Source: Aulostomus chinensis
Lineage: Eukaryota > Chordata > Actinopteri > Syngnathiformes > Aulostomidae
Reading direction: 5' to 3'
Length of the DNA stretch: 64,000 nucleotides
Assembly: GCA_037954235.1 (NCBI GenBank)
Contig: JBBMOA010000021.1
Span: 5,932,501 to 5,996,500 of the forward strand
Numbering within the stretch: the first letter of the stretch is position 1; every line of letters begins with the position of its first letter. Positions 1 through 12,810 of this stretch are shown piece by piece. A model generated the notes under the pieces. It made no database searches and had not been told where the DNA came from. It was given only the letters and a program-made list of their open reading frames with translations. The position numbers and the translations under genes were made by a program.

Positions 1-979
<979 letters not shown>

Positions 980-2499
980 AGACAGAAGAGCAGAGAAGAC
1001 CGGACTGTCTGACTGTGGAAGTGCTCCCCCTGCTGTTGTCCTCTATTTTATATATGTGGTAAATATTCAGAGACTTTGACTTTATACTGTACATTACAAA
1101 CACAAAGAGCAACCTGAGAGAGGAGTGATGTAAACAGACACTATTTACTATGAGGATGCACCTGCGTATTTTTCTGATGTACATTTTCTACAAAAGGCTT
1201 AATTGTGATAAAGGTTTTTATGTCTTTATAGAATACAGAGTATACATGGTTTTGTTTCATTCCAGTGACTTGATGGTGAATGCACTGTGGATGTTGCCAC
1301 ATTAAATCTGCTGTGGAGAGAGAGAGGCAAACGCTCTGAAAATATGAAATGCTGTTGTTTGTAATCTTATGTTTCCTTTTGAAAATCCCAAAATACGTAT
1401 AGCCTGTTGAACTTGAATATAACTCTTACATACTGGGGGGGTTAGTGGGATCCTGGCCTGTATTTATCAAACATCCCCATGCAACTGGGCACAGGAGAAG
1501 GAAGAGTTTTTTCCAAAAAAACTCCATTAAGTAACTTAACCTGAATTAAAATGACCTGAAGCAAATTTGGTAGTTTTAAGGGTACCAGCTGGCTGACGTC
1601 GGAACTACCGAGCGCCAAGTCACATCAAAAATTGATAAGTAACACGTTTCTTTTTCCAGAGGGCCCATCTGGATGGGAGAGTAGAGCAAATGCTGGTGTG
1701 TTCAACGCCCAGACGAAGGTGGTTTCTAGAGTGGACTTTCAGAAAACTAAACTCGCAGCAATATTTGGAAGGCGAAACACAAAGCTGGTATCACATCTAA
1801 CCTGAGGAAACATCTGGTCACACAGGAAATCGAAATCTCTAAGAACAGAACTCTGATATCTCTTCCATGTAGAGACTGTAGAAATGTGCATTTTGAAGAT
1901 ATTTCAGAGTGAACCATATATGATTGTGTGTTGTTAACAGCAAATGTACAAAGTGAGGTTTCTTTACAACTGAAATGATATTTTGGTTTTTGTAGTGAAA
2001 GTAGAAAAGTGCAATGAGGTACCAGGACCAAATCCCCGGTGCCTGTACTTCCATCCCTTTGTAACATGTGAATGTTACCCAACCTAAGAATGGTCTGAAC
2101 ATCATCAGACCGCTTTCATATTTAGACTTGGCCTTGGATTTCATCTCAACCTGACGACTGAAAAGCTTCATGACAGCATCTGGCACGACTGTGACACTAC
2201 CCCGGTCAGAGTCATCCACTGAAATGTAAAAAAATGCCTCTGTGGTAGTTTCTGCTCCTGTAGGTTCCACTTCCGAACCGTGTTTTGCCTCGATGACACA
2301 ACAGCAGTCACTGTTTGATAAATACAGGCTCGGGTTTTAATTTCAAAAGTATGTGGATGATTTAACAGTTTAGAGTTGCCAATCAAACAGAACCGTTCTA
2401 AAATGGCTTTCCCCCTCTCGTGTCACCAGCTTCTCTTCAAGAGGGACCACATTGATGTCTTACTTCCTTAGTTCTTTAGATCTGTGGGTGTGTGTGTGT

Positions 2500-2533
<34 letters not shown>

Positions 2534-2695
2534 ATGTCGAGAGTGTGAGTGGGCACTTCATGTTTATGTGTTTGTGCGGAGGTGTCGAGACGCGCTGTAT
2601 GTTTAAATGTGCTGCCCTCTTAACCAAATATCAATTAGTCAAATACATTGTGTCACTCTATTTCATAATTTTCTCTGTGCATGTGTCGGTTTGTG

Positions 2696-2726
<31 letters not shown>

Positions 2727-3340
2727 CTGTCTGTGTCTGTCACAGAGTGGCTGCTGATGGAGAAAGATTCCTCATTGCAGTAGGAAACTATTAGACCAAT
2801 CTTGCAACTGTGTCTCCCTCCATAAATAACGTGTTTGTCAATCATTACCGAGTGGTCGAGTATTGAATGATCGTGAATCAGCTGTTGGTTCACATAATAA
2901 CGTCGACCAATGAAAACACTGAGATGAATCATGTGTGCTGAATATTTAATATGAGCACATGCAGAGGCAGTTTGATTGAGAAATTAAAAAAGAGAGAGAG
3001 TATTTTTGTTGAATTGTTCAATCTGTGGTCCTTCTGTCGTTTGTTTTACCTTGCATTTGCCGCAGCTTTATTCAATAATTAATGCTGCCTGCCTCTGTTG
3101 TCGCTGAAGAGTTTCTGCATTGTGAAGTGTTGTTCTGAAATCACTGATTCTAAAGGTGGTGCTGAGTAACACAGATAAACATACGGCTATTCCCTGCATT
3201 GGCTGCTCGCAGCTGAGCTTGTTGTTTTGCACGGTGAAGCAGTGTTCAACATTATGTATTTTTTGTACTGTAGTATACACTGTACTTTTTACTGCTGAGC
3301 AATAAAACAAACAAAAAAAACCCAACCTTTATCTGCTCAT
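980..3340 (+). other. Probable TMEM108 3'UTR, with (TG)n microsatellites
   Basis: No coding potential was recognised after the TAG at 977-979. Candidate polyadenylation signals are ATTAAA at 1301-1306 and AATAAA at 3301-3306; which is used cannot be told from sequence. Two long GT/TG microsatellites lie at about 2487-2531 and 2697-2727 and are the reason for the long VCVC-type open frames there. Confidence 0.45.
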
Positions 3341-5050
3341 CTGTTTTATCATGTTTGCAACTTAACCTACAACAAAGGTCGCCGCTGGATCTTGAGTCAC
3401 GACCAACACCGGACTGCCCGCCGTGCTGGACGCTGCTGTTGGAAATCAGTGTAACACTGTCTTGCCGACCACAGCACATCCATTGATGCAGTAAGCTGGA
3501 ATTTTCTCTTTGTGTACCAGTACTGCATGTAGTCAAGTGACCTCCAGCACCGGCAGCGTGACGTCAGTTCAATAATCTGTTTACAAGCTCGCTTTACTGG
3601 TAAAGAGAAGCTTAATTTGATAACTGATTTGTAGGCCTGTGGACTTTACAATTCAAATATTTACTGAGATTTTATTTTCAATGAACCTTAAAAATCTCTG
3701 TTAATGAGTAAATGGGCATGTGACCAGCATTTTAATGAGAAAATTCCAGAAATTGAAGGTTTCCTCCCTTGAATAGGTATTTTTGAAGGCTGTATGGGTA
3801 AAAAAAATGTTTTTAACTGCATCAATTAGAGATCTGAATTGTGTCTTCTTGTTCTGTAACTAACTGGTCACAAACTGGTGAGAAATCATGTTTAAAAAAA
3901 TTAAATAAAACCTTTGATTTTTATACAGACAAGTTTTTCTAAAGATTTCTATCGCATCTGCTCAAAGCACAGCAAATGTGAAATGGCAAGTGATTGTTTG
4001 CTGTTCTGATTATGTACACGCTAACTTCTGTTAACTTCTGTCAGAAAAAGTAAAAGTGATGTCAGTATTTGTAAAAATTAAAATACAAATGGGTTGTCAA
4101 AAGAAAAAAACAGCAAAACACACAAAAACTTTTTATAAACAGTTATTTTGAATCAGTTTACAGAACAGAATGAAGTAATGAAATATAAATTAGTTATTCA
4201 GGCAAAAAGATAGTGAATATTATTGATGATTTTGTTCATATTCATCAAACAAAGCCAATCTGAGGCAACTAAACCACACTCTGTAACAAAGGGAGTATAA
4301 GAATTAAAGTGAATAAGAAATAATACCAAGAAAGTCAGCATTGCTTTGTAGACAACCACAAAAAGAGGATCCGCACCCCAAAAACTATTGCACATTAAAT
4401 GATTTAAATGTCCCCTGGATGAGTCACCAGACCTTATGGCTCATAGGAAGTCATAATTCCAAATTGTGACACAGTTTAGACTTTGTATGAAAGGTATGAG
4501 CAAGTAATCCAGCGTCACTTTATTTTTAAAATTTTGTCTGACATAGTAAACTAACTTCTTGTGGTATAATTGGCCTTGATGTAGAATGCTGAAAAAATTA
4601 CAAATAAAACGAGCAAACATGATAGCGTCTTCGCCCCGGTGGACCTCCGGGTTCAGGCCCTAAAAATTAAAAAGCTAAACAGGCTGCGTCTGATTTTTCT
4701 TTCATGGATCCTCATTTTTGTGCCCTTCAAATTTTAACTCTCTTCTCCAGTTGTTAAAAGTTATTTAAGATCATTAATTGGAAAATTCTACCAAGAAAAA
4801 AATGAAAACTTTTGCCTTATTATTTCGTTCTCTTTGCCCAAGGTTTACATTTCCGGTTCAAGGTGAAACTCCTTCCGGTTCATGGTACAGATTTGTCAAA
4901 TAGCCTGTGCATGGCATGCTTGACATACAGCTAACGATTCAGACAGAGAAGTCGGCTGGGATATTTTTTTTAATCGGCAGTAACAGCAGTTCAGTTCTCA
5001 GAGTAACGAGTAACGACGTCTCGTGTGGTCGTTACAGCAACTGTCGTCGG
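3341..5050. other. Intergenic stretch between TMEM108 and CDV3
   Basis: AT-rich DNA with no gene recognised on either strand. In human, BFSP2 lies between TMEM108 and CDV3; I found no intermediate-filament rod-like coding exon here. Confidence 0.5.
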
Positions 5051-5123
5051 TCTCTGAGAGCTACTTTTTTTTAACATTTGTCATTGCTCTGTTTCGCTAA
5101 CTAGTTACCGTTGCTCTTTGAAA

Positions 5124-5309
5124 ATGGCGGATGTACCAAACGAGAAGAGCCTGGATGATTTCTTTGCCAAGCGGGATAAAAAGAAGAAGAAAGAAAAGGG
5201 AAAGGGTAAGGAGACCGCCACAGGGCCCACGTCAGCGGCTCTGAAGAAGACCAAGAAGGAGAAGGAGAAGCCGGCGAAGAACGAGAATCAAGACGCGCAG
5301 ATTGAGAAG
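5124..5309 (+). CDS. cdv3: CDV3 exon 1
   Basis: 62 codons from the start ATG to the donor AAG|GTAACG. It encodes the acidic/hydrophobic SLDDFFAKRDK start and a strongly basic Lys-rich segment. It ends in phase 0. An out-of-frame stop follows immediately in the intron. Confidence 0.95.
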
Positions 5310-8300
5310 GTAACGTGAACTAGTCCGGCAACTTTTTTTTGACATCGTCTCACACCAGCCACAGTTATCAAATTCTGCATCACCATCAGGATCTCCGTCC
5401 GCTGGAATGACAGCCTGCTGACAGGCTAGGGGGGATCCAGATGAGCTCCAAGAGCGGGGCGCCGGTTGCTAGCATATGCTCCCTCCGGGCTCACACAATC
5501 AATTCGGCATGACACGAGTTTTTTTGCTTTTCTTAACCATTTAGCTGTGCTAACTCGACCTGTCTAACCCGCCCTGTCTCAAAATAACTGTTTCAGGCTC
5601 ACGTCTAGCCGGTGCACTGATGTCGGCCTTGTGTTAGCTTGTGTGTGTGTGTGTAGGGGGGGGGGAACTGTCATCCCCCATACCTGAGTCGTGGCTCTCC
5701 AGCTAGACACAGCCGCCATTTGTCACAAGTTTTTACGGGCTGCTGACAGCATTTAGCCTCCTAGCTAGCTTCCACGGCAGGGCGAGCAGTAATGGCGTGA
5801 ATGAGGGACTCATCGTGGTGATGTTCTACTTTAACACGTTGGCTAAATGTCCTGAAAGCAACAGTTTTCAGGGAGCATGGCTGGATCGACTCATAGCAAC
5901 CATATGCTCAGTTCTCGATAGATACCATCGCGATACTTGGGTGCTGACTCGATTTACAGTTTTTCTCCAACAATGCTGCTCTAGTCTAGTTGATATTTGA
6001 TTCTTGGCACCAGAGCATTAGTAAAACCCTATGCTGAGTCAGCGGAAAGAACTTTTATGTGTTGGGCCAGAATAAAAATGAATCCTTGCACAAATGAGCG
6101 CTGGACTCAACTTCCTTGACACAAGTGTAACACAAAAACCACAGATTGCATCAAAAAGTGTTAAATACAACAAAAAGTAGATAAGGAATAAATGTTTCTT
6201 TACTTTTTGAAGCAACACTGCTACTTTTGACTCGTACAACAAGCAGAAACTATGAAGAAGCTTTTGAATCGCTTCATTTTAATTATTAAATGTAGAATCA
6301 GGAATTAATAAACGATCCCTTTTTTTAAAAGAAAAAAAGCATCATAATTTGCAGGTGAACCTGTTTTGTTTGTTTTTTTCTTCCTCTCACGGCCAAACTT
6401 TTCCTGTAAGTACGTGTCAGCTACTATGAGTGAATGTGTCCTTCTGTCCAGGAGGATGAGGAATGGAAAGAGTTTGAGCAGAAGGAAGTGGACTACAGCG
6501 GACTCCGACTCCAAGCTTTACAAATAAGGTAGGAAGGAAATGTTTTTTGTTGCTGTGACTTCTTGTTATCATGCATAGTCGCCATGGGGAGCTGCTGCCT
6601 TTTCCAAAATTTTAAAGAAGTATAATCCGTATCCATAATCGGCACAGGTTCTTAGCATGCGTCTGAATTGCAAGTTGATTGAAAGTAACTGAATTTGATT
6701 TGTTCTTCTTGAATGAAAATGGCAAACCTGTCTTAATATTCCCAATCCTGTCAGAGATGTAATATTTTCACAGCAAGCAAGTCGTTTTCTTCATTTCTGG
6801 GAACAATAAACATTTTAATCCATCTAAAATTCTGATGATGGACTTATTTATTTATAACTGATTCTAAACACCGCCTCTCGCCAAAAGCTCAGAGATTTGA
6901 GATTCACCTGATTTCCTCTCTAAAGCCAGAAGTTCCTGAAGTTTTCTCCTGTAAAAATAAGAAGTAAAATAAGGAAAAACTCTGGCTGACGCCGTCCTGA
7001 TGGTAACGTTGCACTACCACTGGGAATGTCTCATCCACTCCCTCAAAATCGTGCAAGATGGCGGTTGGGTGGAGCGCTCCTACAGGTCGCGGGCTGGTTA
7101 TTTGCTCTCAGGTCCAGATGTTCTCCGTAGTTCTAACTGTGCCCGCCTGTGTTCCCTCTGGTTGTGTCGAAGTGATGAGAAAGAGGAAGAGGAGTATGAG
7201 AAGGAGGAGTTTGGTGAAGATGGAGAGATCATTCAGGTCAGCGGTGACAAAGTGTCCGGACCCTGGAACAAGTCGGGCTCCGGTGGTCCTCCTCCTCCTG
7301 CTGCTCCTGTCGGTGAGCTGAACCCTAACCCCAAGAAGTTGATCATCATATCATCAGTTCTGACATGACGATAGTCCTGTTTGCCACATGCTTAACTGGC
7401 TGATAGCAGGATTATCAGCAAATGTTTCCGTCACCTTGGAAGCCACTCTTTACTTGGTTAGATCATTAAATATTCATCCACACAGCTCGGCTTGGTTGTA
7501 AACATTGAATTATTAACGCTTATTTTATGAAATTAAAAATGCCCCTGAAACCCGGTGTAACTGCCAGCTGCTGTCATGTGTCATCATTCCAGAGGAAGTG
7601 GAGGTACCGGAGGCGAAGTCTGCTGGCGTCTACCGGCCTCCGGGGGCTCGACTCACCACCACCAAACGAAGTCAGACCCAGGGCCCCCCCGAGATCTTCA
7701 GCGACGCTCAGTTCCCCTCTCTACTGGCCACTGCCAAGCACGTGGAGACACGCAAGTAAGTGTGATGTCACTCTCCCGCGGTCGTGAGCTCAACATGGCT
7801 GCCTTCGGTGGGTGAAACAACACCAGCTCATCCATGCTGCCCTGATTGTGATTAATTTATGTCTTTGAGACTATTTGTATCTTGTATGTTAACACCCCCC
7901 CCCCCCCGTAGGAGGGTGCTTGGGCCCACGTGGTGGTGCTAGAAGTCAGCTTTTCGATTTTAAAACCAGTGTATTTAGATTTGGTTTGGACTTAACAATC
8001 CTGCAAATACCTGTAGGAACAAGTACAGCTCGAGGTCCATTTTCAAAGGCGATACTGATGGGGTTCGTCCACCAATCAGAGACTCTGACAGTGGAGTTGC
8101 AGTCGTTTGAACAGACTGGAATAAATGAAGCTCACTTCTGTTAAGGGTTGAAAAAGATGAACACTAATGTAACTGCTGGGTTTCGCCTTTTATTCAGTTT
8201 TCATTTCCTGTTTGATCGTCAGGGGAGGAGCGTTACGTCCAACGCGTGGCTGCGGCACCGAGCTCCAGGTTTCCAGGTCATGATTTAAGCATTACAAAGT

Positions 8301-9970
8301 TTAGAAACCTCCTTTCCTGTCTGGGACGTGTCCTCCTAATCAAACTACACAAGCAGCATTTGTCACACGTCAAGTCAATCTTATTTGTACGGCACCAAAT
8401 CACAACAAATGTCATCTCATGACACTTTGCAAGTAGAGCGGGTCTATCACCACTCTCCTTCAATGAATTTACACCCAACAATTCTCCATCATCAAGCACA
8501 TCCTGCAACAGTGGCGATGAAAACCTTCCTTTTGACAGGCAGGAACGTCGAGCAGACCCAGGATCAGCGGGAACAAATGTTTGCTTTGACCGGTTGGGGG
8601 AAAGAGAGCAGGAGGGCGGGGTCAGAGACAAAGACAGATAATGGAGGAAGAGAGACATAGAGAAGGAAAGAGAGGGACCGAGTTAAAGAGGGAGAGAAAG
8701 GGTAGACAATGATGGACAGACGGGGACGTGAGCAGTTGATGCTAAGGGTGGCAGCTGGAGCCTCTTCAGGTCTCTAGCCTCCTCCAGCAGCAGCATACCA
8801 GAAGGAAGCCACATCAGGGGAAATACAAGATCGTTTTGCTTGATGTTTATTTTTAGTAACCAAGCTTCTTTTTTTCAACATACTGATTTCCTGGTTGTTA
8901 CGTGGGCATATAAAGTCATCTGAAAGCCTTGTTAGCATCTGAATGTTCAGCTGATTTGTTGTGCAACCTATTTGGCTGATGGCTGAGATTTACTGATGCC
9001 AATTTTATCTGTAGAAAAACAAGTTTATGTGACACGTACATACAGAAAAATGTGTAATATTGTGAATGTTAAAAATATAAATTTTCTTGACTATTAAACG
9101 CATTGTTTCCTCATCATGAATGACAGATGATGAGCGAAGATGAAGAATGTGGTGCAAAACTGGACTGATAACTGTCAGACGGGTGCCAGTAAGATGGCCG
9201 ATATATCCGCTGATATAAGATGGCCGATATATCTGCTGATATAAGATGGCCGATATATCCGCTGATATAAGATGGCCGATATATCCGCTGATATAAGATG
9301 GCCGATATATCCGCTGACATAAGATGGCCGATATATCCGCTGACATAAGATGGCCGATATATCCGCTGACATAAGATGGCCGATATATCCGCTGATATAA
9401 GATGGCCGATATATCCGCTGACATAAGATGGCCGATATATCCGCTGACATAAGATGGCCGATATATCCACTGACATAAGATGGCCGATATATCCGCTGAC
9501 ATAAGATGGCCGATATATCCGCTGACATAAGATGGCCGATATATCCGCTGACATAAGGTGGCCGATATATCCGCTGACATAAGATGGCCGATATATCCGC
9601 TGACATAAGATGGCCGATATATCCGCTGACATAAGATGGCCGATATATCCGCTGACATAAGATGGCCGATATATCCGCAGATTGATGTGCGCTATACCAG
9701 CCTTAGTCACATCAACAGATGCGGATGTATCGTCACATTAGCTGCAGCTACTGTGACGTCATGTGATTACCGTCTGTAGTACTGTTGGTAGTATTTGTAC
9801 TCCTTGCTATGTAACAGGAGCATTTTGCGTGTCTGTGTTGTAGGGACAGAGAAATGGAGAAGACCTTCGAGGTGGTGAAGCACAGGAACCGTGTCAGAGA
9901 GGAAACCGGCGGCGCTTCTATGCAGCATTTGCAGCTTGACAACCAGTACGCCATCCTGGGGGACAAGTAG
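5124..9970 (+). CDS. cdv3: CDV3 homolog, complete five-exon gene
   Basis: Joined CDS: 5124-5309, 6452-6528, 7173-7312, 7593-7755 and 9844-9970, 693 nt, giving 230 aa. All junctions are GT-AG and the phases match. The protein starts MADVPNEKSLDDFFAKRDKK and runs into a Lys-rich block, then DEEWKEFEQKEVDYSGLRLQ, a GPWNK motif, a VYRPPGARLTTTK segment, the FPSL motif, a MEKTFEVV segment and the QLDNQYAIL end. These are the CDV3 family (carnitine deficiency-associated protein) landmarks in order. The human protein is 258 aa; the fish version lacks the long Ala/Gly-rich tract near the N-terminus. CDV3 is a small soluble, largely disordered protein of poorly defined function. The ATG at 5124 sits in good context (aaaATGg); the upstream in-frame TTG is not a plausible start. 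The gene is tail-to-tail with SCRIB. Confidence 0.95.
6452..6528 (+). CDS. cdv3: CDV3 exon 2
   Basis: 77 nt between cttctgtccAG and the donor AAG|GTAGGA. It encodes EDEEWKEFEQKEVDYSGLRL, the most conserved block of the family. It ends in phase 2. Confidence 0.95.
7173..7312 (+). CDS. cdv3: CDV3 exon 3
   Basis: 140 nt starting after gttgtgtcgaAG, completing a Ser codon. It encodes a Glu/Tyr-rich acidic stretch, SGPWNKSGSGG and a Pro-rich run. The donor is CG|GTGAGC and the exon ends in phase 1. Confidence 0.92.
7593..7755 (+). CDS. cdv3: CDV3 exon 4
   Basis: 163 nt after tcatcattccAG. It encodes the GVYRPPGARLTTTKRSQTQG block and the FPSLLATAKHVETR segment. The donor is CAA|GTAAGT, phase 2. 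Confidence 0.95.
8366..8800. repeat. Degraded teleost dispersed repeat in CDV3 intron 4
   Basis: The segment starting gtcaatcttatttgtacggc, with the later blocks ttgaccggttgggggaaaga and cctccagcagcagcatacc, resembles from memory a repeat seen many times in percomorph genomes (Ttatttgta...caccaaatcacaac family). It is diverged, no terminal repeats were found, and its class is uncertain. Confidence 0.45.
9191..9678 (+). repeat. 26-bp minisatellite, about 19 units
   Basis: Head-to-tail units of 26 bp carry the core gatggccgatatatccgctg, counted as 19 occurrences of the core. Because 26 is not a multiple of three and the unit lacks stops in any minus frame, three overlapping long minus-strand frames appear (up to 217 codons); they are artefacts of the repeat. 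Units differ at one position: the leftmost ones read gctgaTata, most others gctgaCata. The array lies inside CDV3 intron 4, about 170 bp before exon 5. Confidence 0.97.
9844..9970 (+). CDS. cdv3: CDV3 exon 5 (terminal)
   Basis: 127 nt after tctgtgttgtAG. It encodes KDREMEKTFEVVKHRNR and ends LQLDNQYAILGDK then TAG at 9968-9970. The mammalian extension after this point is absent. Confidence 0.95.
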
Positions 9971-11150
9971 AGGTGCTCCAGTCCGTCCCCTGGCCCCCTC
10001 AGGCACGGTCCTTCCCAGCCACCCCCACCCCCCCAGCCACCCCCCCTCCCCTCCCCTCCCCTCCCTTTATTTGAAGGAAGCTGAACTCCAGCTGTGTGTA
10101 CTGCAGTCCTGACGGAGCTCAAGCTGCCACCCTCAACACACACACACACACACACACACAGCAGTACCACTACACCACCTACGGTGACGCTCCCCTCAAG
10201 TAGCTCTGTAACAGACTTAACAAACATCCGGTTGGCAAATCTTGAAGGACTGCGCCTGGAGGGCCTGTTGAAGGAGGGAATCGCGAGAGGAAACGGCGAA
10301 ATTACACTCAAAGCAACACTGCAGCAGCGTCAGCCGGCGCCCTGGTTGTCCTTCTGTGGATTGTACTCCGCGCCGCAGTGACGTGGCGCAACTTCTCCTC
10401 TGGACTCGCTCCGACAAAAGCCACCGAGGACCGAAGATGACTTTAGACGAGATGATTTTACAAACTTCTGTGAAAATATCTATTTTTTTGCAAGACCATT
10501 ATAACCCAATCGCACATGGTATTTTTTTTGGGGGGGGGGGGGTGCTTGTGAGTTGCGGTTGGGGCTGTGGGAGTGGAGGACGGGGGGGGGGGTACTACCT
10601 CAGCAGCACATCTGGTGGTGACCATGTGGACTGAGTCTCCCCCCCCCCCCCCTTTGTGGTGGTGAACGGGAGCAAACATCGACCCCTCCCACACACAAGC
10701 TGCCCACCAGGCTCTTTAATTTAGAAACTTGAAGCTTTGTTGTTTTCTTTTTTGTTTGTTTGTTTGTTTGTTTTTTTCTCTCCTTCGTAGTGACGATGAC
10801 ACTGAAAAGATCTCTGGACAAAGGTGATAGGCTGTGGTCGGCGTTTAGAATTCCTCTATAAAGTGGCCTTACTGATAGAAACTGCTGCGTCATCTGAAGG
10901 GAACCTCGCTTTGTCGTCTGGATCTTTGTGGGGAAAAAAAAAAGAGAGAAAGAGAAGAGAGAGAACGGATACAAAAGGAAAAGAAAAACATCCTTCCGTA
11001 CAAGAATGTAGTGCTCTTGTAGTTTGCCTGATGAATATGAATACTAACTGTCTTTCATATCGACTGTTTGAATTTTTTTTGCTGCCATGAATTTATCTTG
11101 GTCTCTTTTAGGTATCAGCAAATTAAAGCTTGTATCTAATCCCAGAACCA
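9971..11150 (+). other. cdv3: CDV3 3'UTR
   Basis: Sequence after the TAG has no coding exon. It contains C- and G-rich runs, a (CA)n microsatellite at about 10137-10160, and a probable polyadenylation signal ATTAAA at 11122-11127. The exact 3' end is not visible. Confidence 0.6.
11122..11127 (+). terminator. cdv3: Candidate CDV3 polyadenylation signal (ATTAAA)
   Basis: ATTAAA about 1.15 kb after the CDV3 stop codon; T/GT-rich sequence follows within 40 bp. This is the nearest canonical-like signal downstream. Confidence 0.4.
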
Positions 11151-12735
11151 TTCTGTGGTAACACATGCTTTACCAAATGTCTCAGTGTCAAGAAGATGAT
11201 GGGAAAAAAATCACTTTAAATGCTTTTTATTCATCCATATTGAGTGAAGTGGTACATTACGACTATTGCTTTTTTTTTAAGATTTGAACTTTTTATTTTA
11301 AAAGTCTTCATGACAGTTGTAGAGATGGTTTATATTTATTCCACGGGAGATGATTCCTGGTCACTGGAACGGTTGGGGATTAAAAGGTTAGCTCAGATTA
11401 TTTGAGGTGGGGTTTATCTTTAGTGGATGTGGGTCTTGAGGCGCTGAGCAGTGGTGCTCTGAATTAAAAACATCTTTTATCCACCATAAATTGGCCGCCA
11501 AATCCATCGATATACGTCCATATGTACCTTGTGGTTGTAAAATTTTCACGGCTTTATTTTATATAGAACTTCCTTAGTAATTTTAGCAGCGATTTCTACC
11601 TTATTTTTCAAGGGGGAGGGGCCTATATTTTCAACTATAAAACTTCCTTAATATTCCTACGCTTGCTGCACGCTGTATTAGTCCGCAACTCCGCCTGCCA
11701 GCCGTTTGAATCAAAGTAGTGCTGCGGAGTAATGCTTCGTGCGTAGGAATATGAAAAAAACAACGTAGAGCTAAGAGAAAAGGGTCTGGTCAGACAGCGA
11801 CAGAAAAGCAGTCCAAATGTTACAACTGGAACGTACATGTAAGAATAGAAAATATACGGATTTTTTTTTTTTTTTTTTTTTAGGTTGGCGTTGTTTTGGT
11901 GGATGATTGCTAGTTTTTTTGCTGAGCGTTGCTACCCTCGACTTCTCACCGCGGCTGACGCGCCTCCCCTGAAAGTAAGATTTCAGGTGTCGCTCTGAAG
12001 TCCCACTTGGAACCACCAGAGGGCGCTACCCATAAAAGCTCCCTTGCTGAGTTCCTCTGGAAACAGGAAGCAGCTGTCACCATGGTAACGCCCAGCTTTA
12101 TTAGGCTATGTTTTACTTCAGCTGCTGTTGATGCAAAACTGAACGTAGCTAATGAAATGAAAAGCTGTTTTTTAAATTTTGTTGACATTATTCAGTTCAG
12201 ATTTGCCTCACTGGTAATCTGAATTAACCTTTTAATGGGGAGAGCGAACATCCTGAGTTCCAGTGTTAATCATCTCTAATTAATTAGCCGTTTGTCTGGT
12301 AAAACTCATACAGCGTTTTAAGAGCATAGATATCTTTATAAAGGTTAAGAACTGGATTTATGTTCTCTGTGTCTGTCTTTTCCAAAAGTGTTGATCGCTA
12401 CATTAGGAGGAAGTCAATTATATTTGCAATGAAAAGAGCCAATAAATATACATTAAAAAAAGTAAAATCTTATTAAAGATGTCTGCAAGTTTAATAAATA
12501 TGGGTTTTTCTGACCAGTGTAGGGAAAAAAGTGACTGTCCATTTGTGGTTAATGTGTCAACCTGCCCTCCCTCGAACAGCAGCCGCCTCTTTAATACGAC
12601 AGAGAAGTGGGAAACGATTCCTATATTTCAGAAAAAAAAATCCAGCAAATCTAATAAAAGCGAGTTTCCCCACAAATGTGTAATTGAACGAGACTGTAAA
12701 CTTATTAAACGGCGTCTTTAATCATGGAGTTTGAA
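11151..12735. other. Intergenic stretch, no gene recognised
   Basis: AT-rich sequence with a T-run near 11861-11882. Open frames are short and show no family resemblance or splice structure. Low coding potential on both strands. Confidence 0.5.
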
Positions 12736-12747
12736 CACATGTTGCCA

Positions 12748-12753
12748 TTTATT
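12748..12753 (-). terminator. Polyadenylation signal of the small gene candidate
   Basis: AATAAA on the minus strand about 45 bp after the candidate TGA. Confidence 0.42.
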
Positions 12754-12795
12754 GAGGTTAATCCCTCTTCTTCTTCTTCCTCCATGTCTGTCTCT

Positions 12796-12810
12796 TCATG
12801 TTTGTGTCTC
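12796..12810 (-). CDS. Small gene candidate, exon 4 (terminal)
   Basis: Follows a 118-bp intron whose 3' end is a C-tract then aactccCAG. Only E-T-Q-T and TGA are coded. Confidence 0.42.
   Translation of the reverse strand, partial: ETQT

Noticed and set aside
2452..2757. Cysteine/valine-rich frame (VCVCVC)
   Set aside because: It is the translation of (TG)n microsatellites.
9005..9710. Three overlapping minus-strand frames of 143-217 codons with repeated MSADISAIL / YRPSYVSGYIGHL units
   Set aside because: They are one 26-bp minisatellite read in three frames; there is no start context, splice signal or independent coding evidence.
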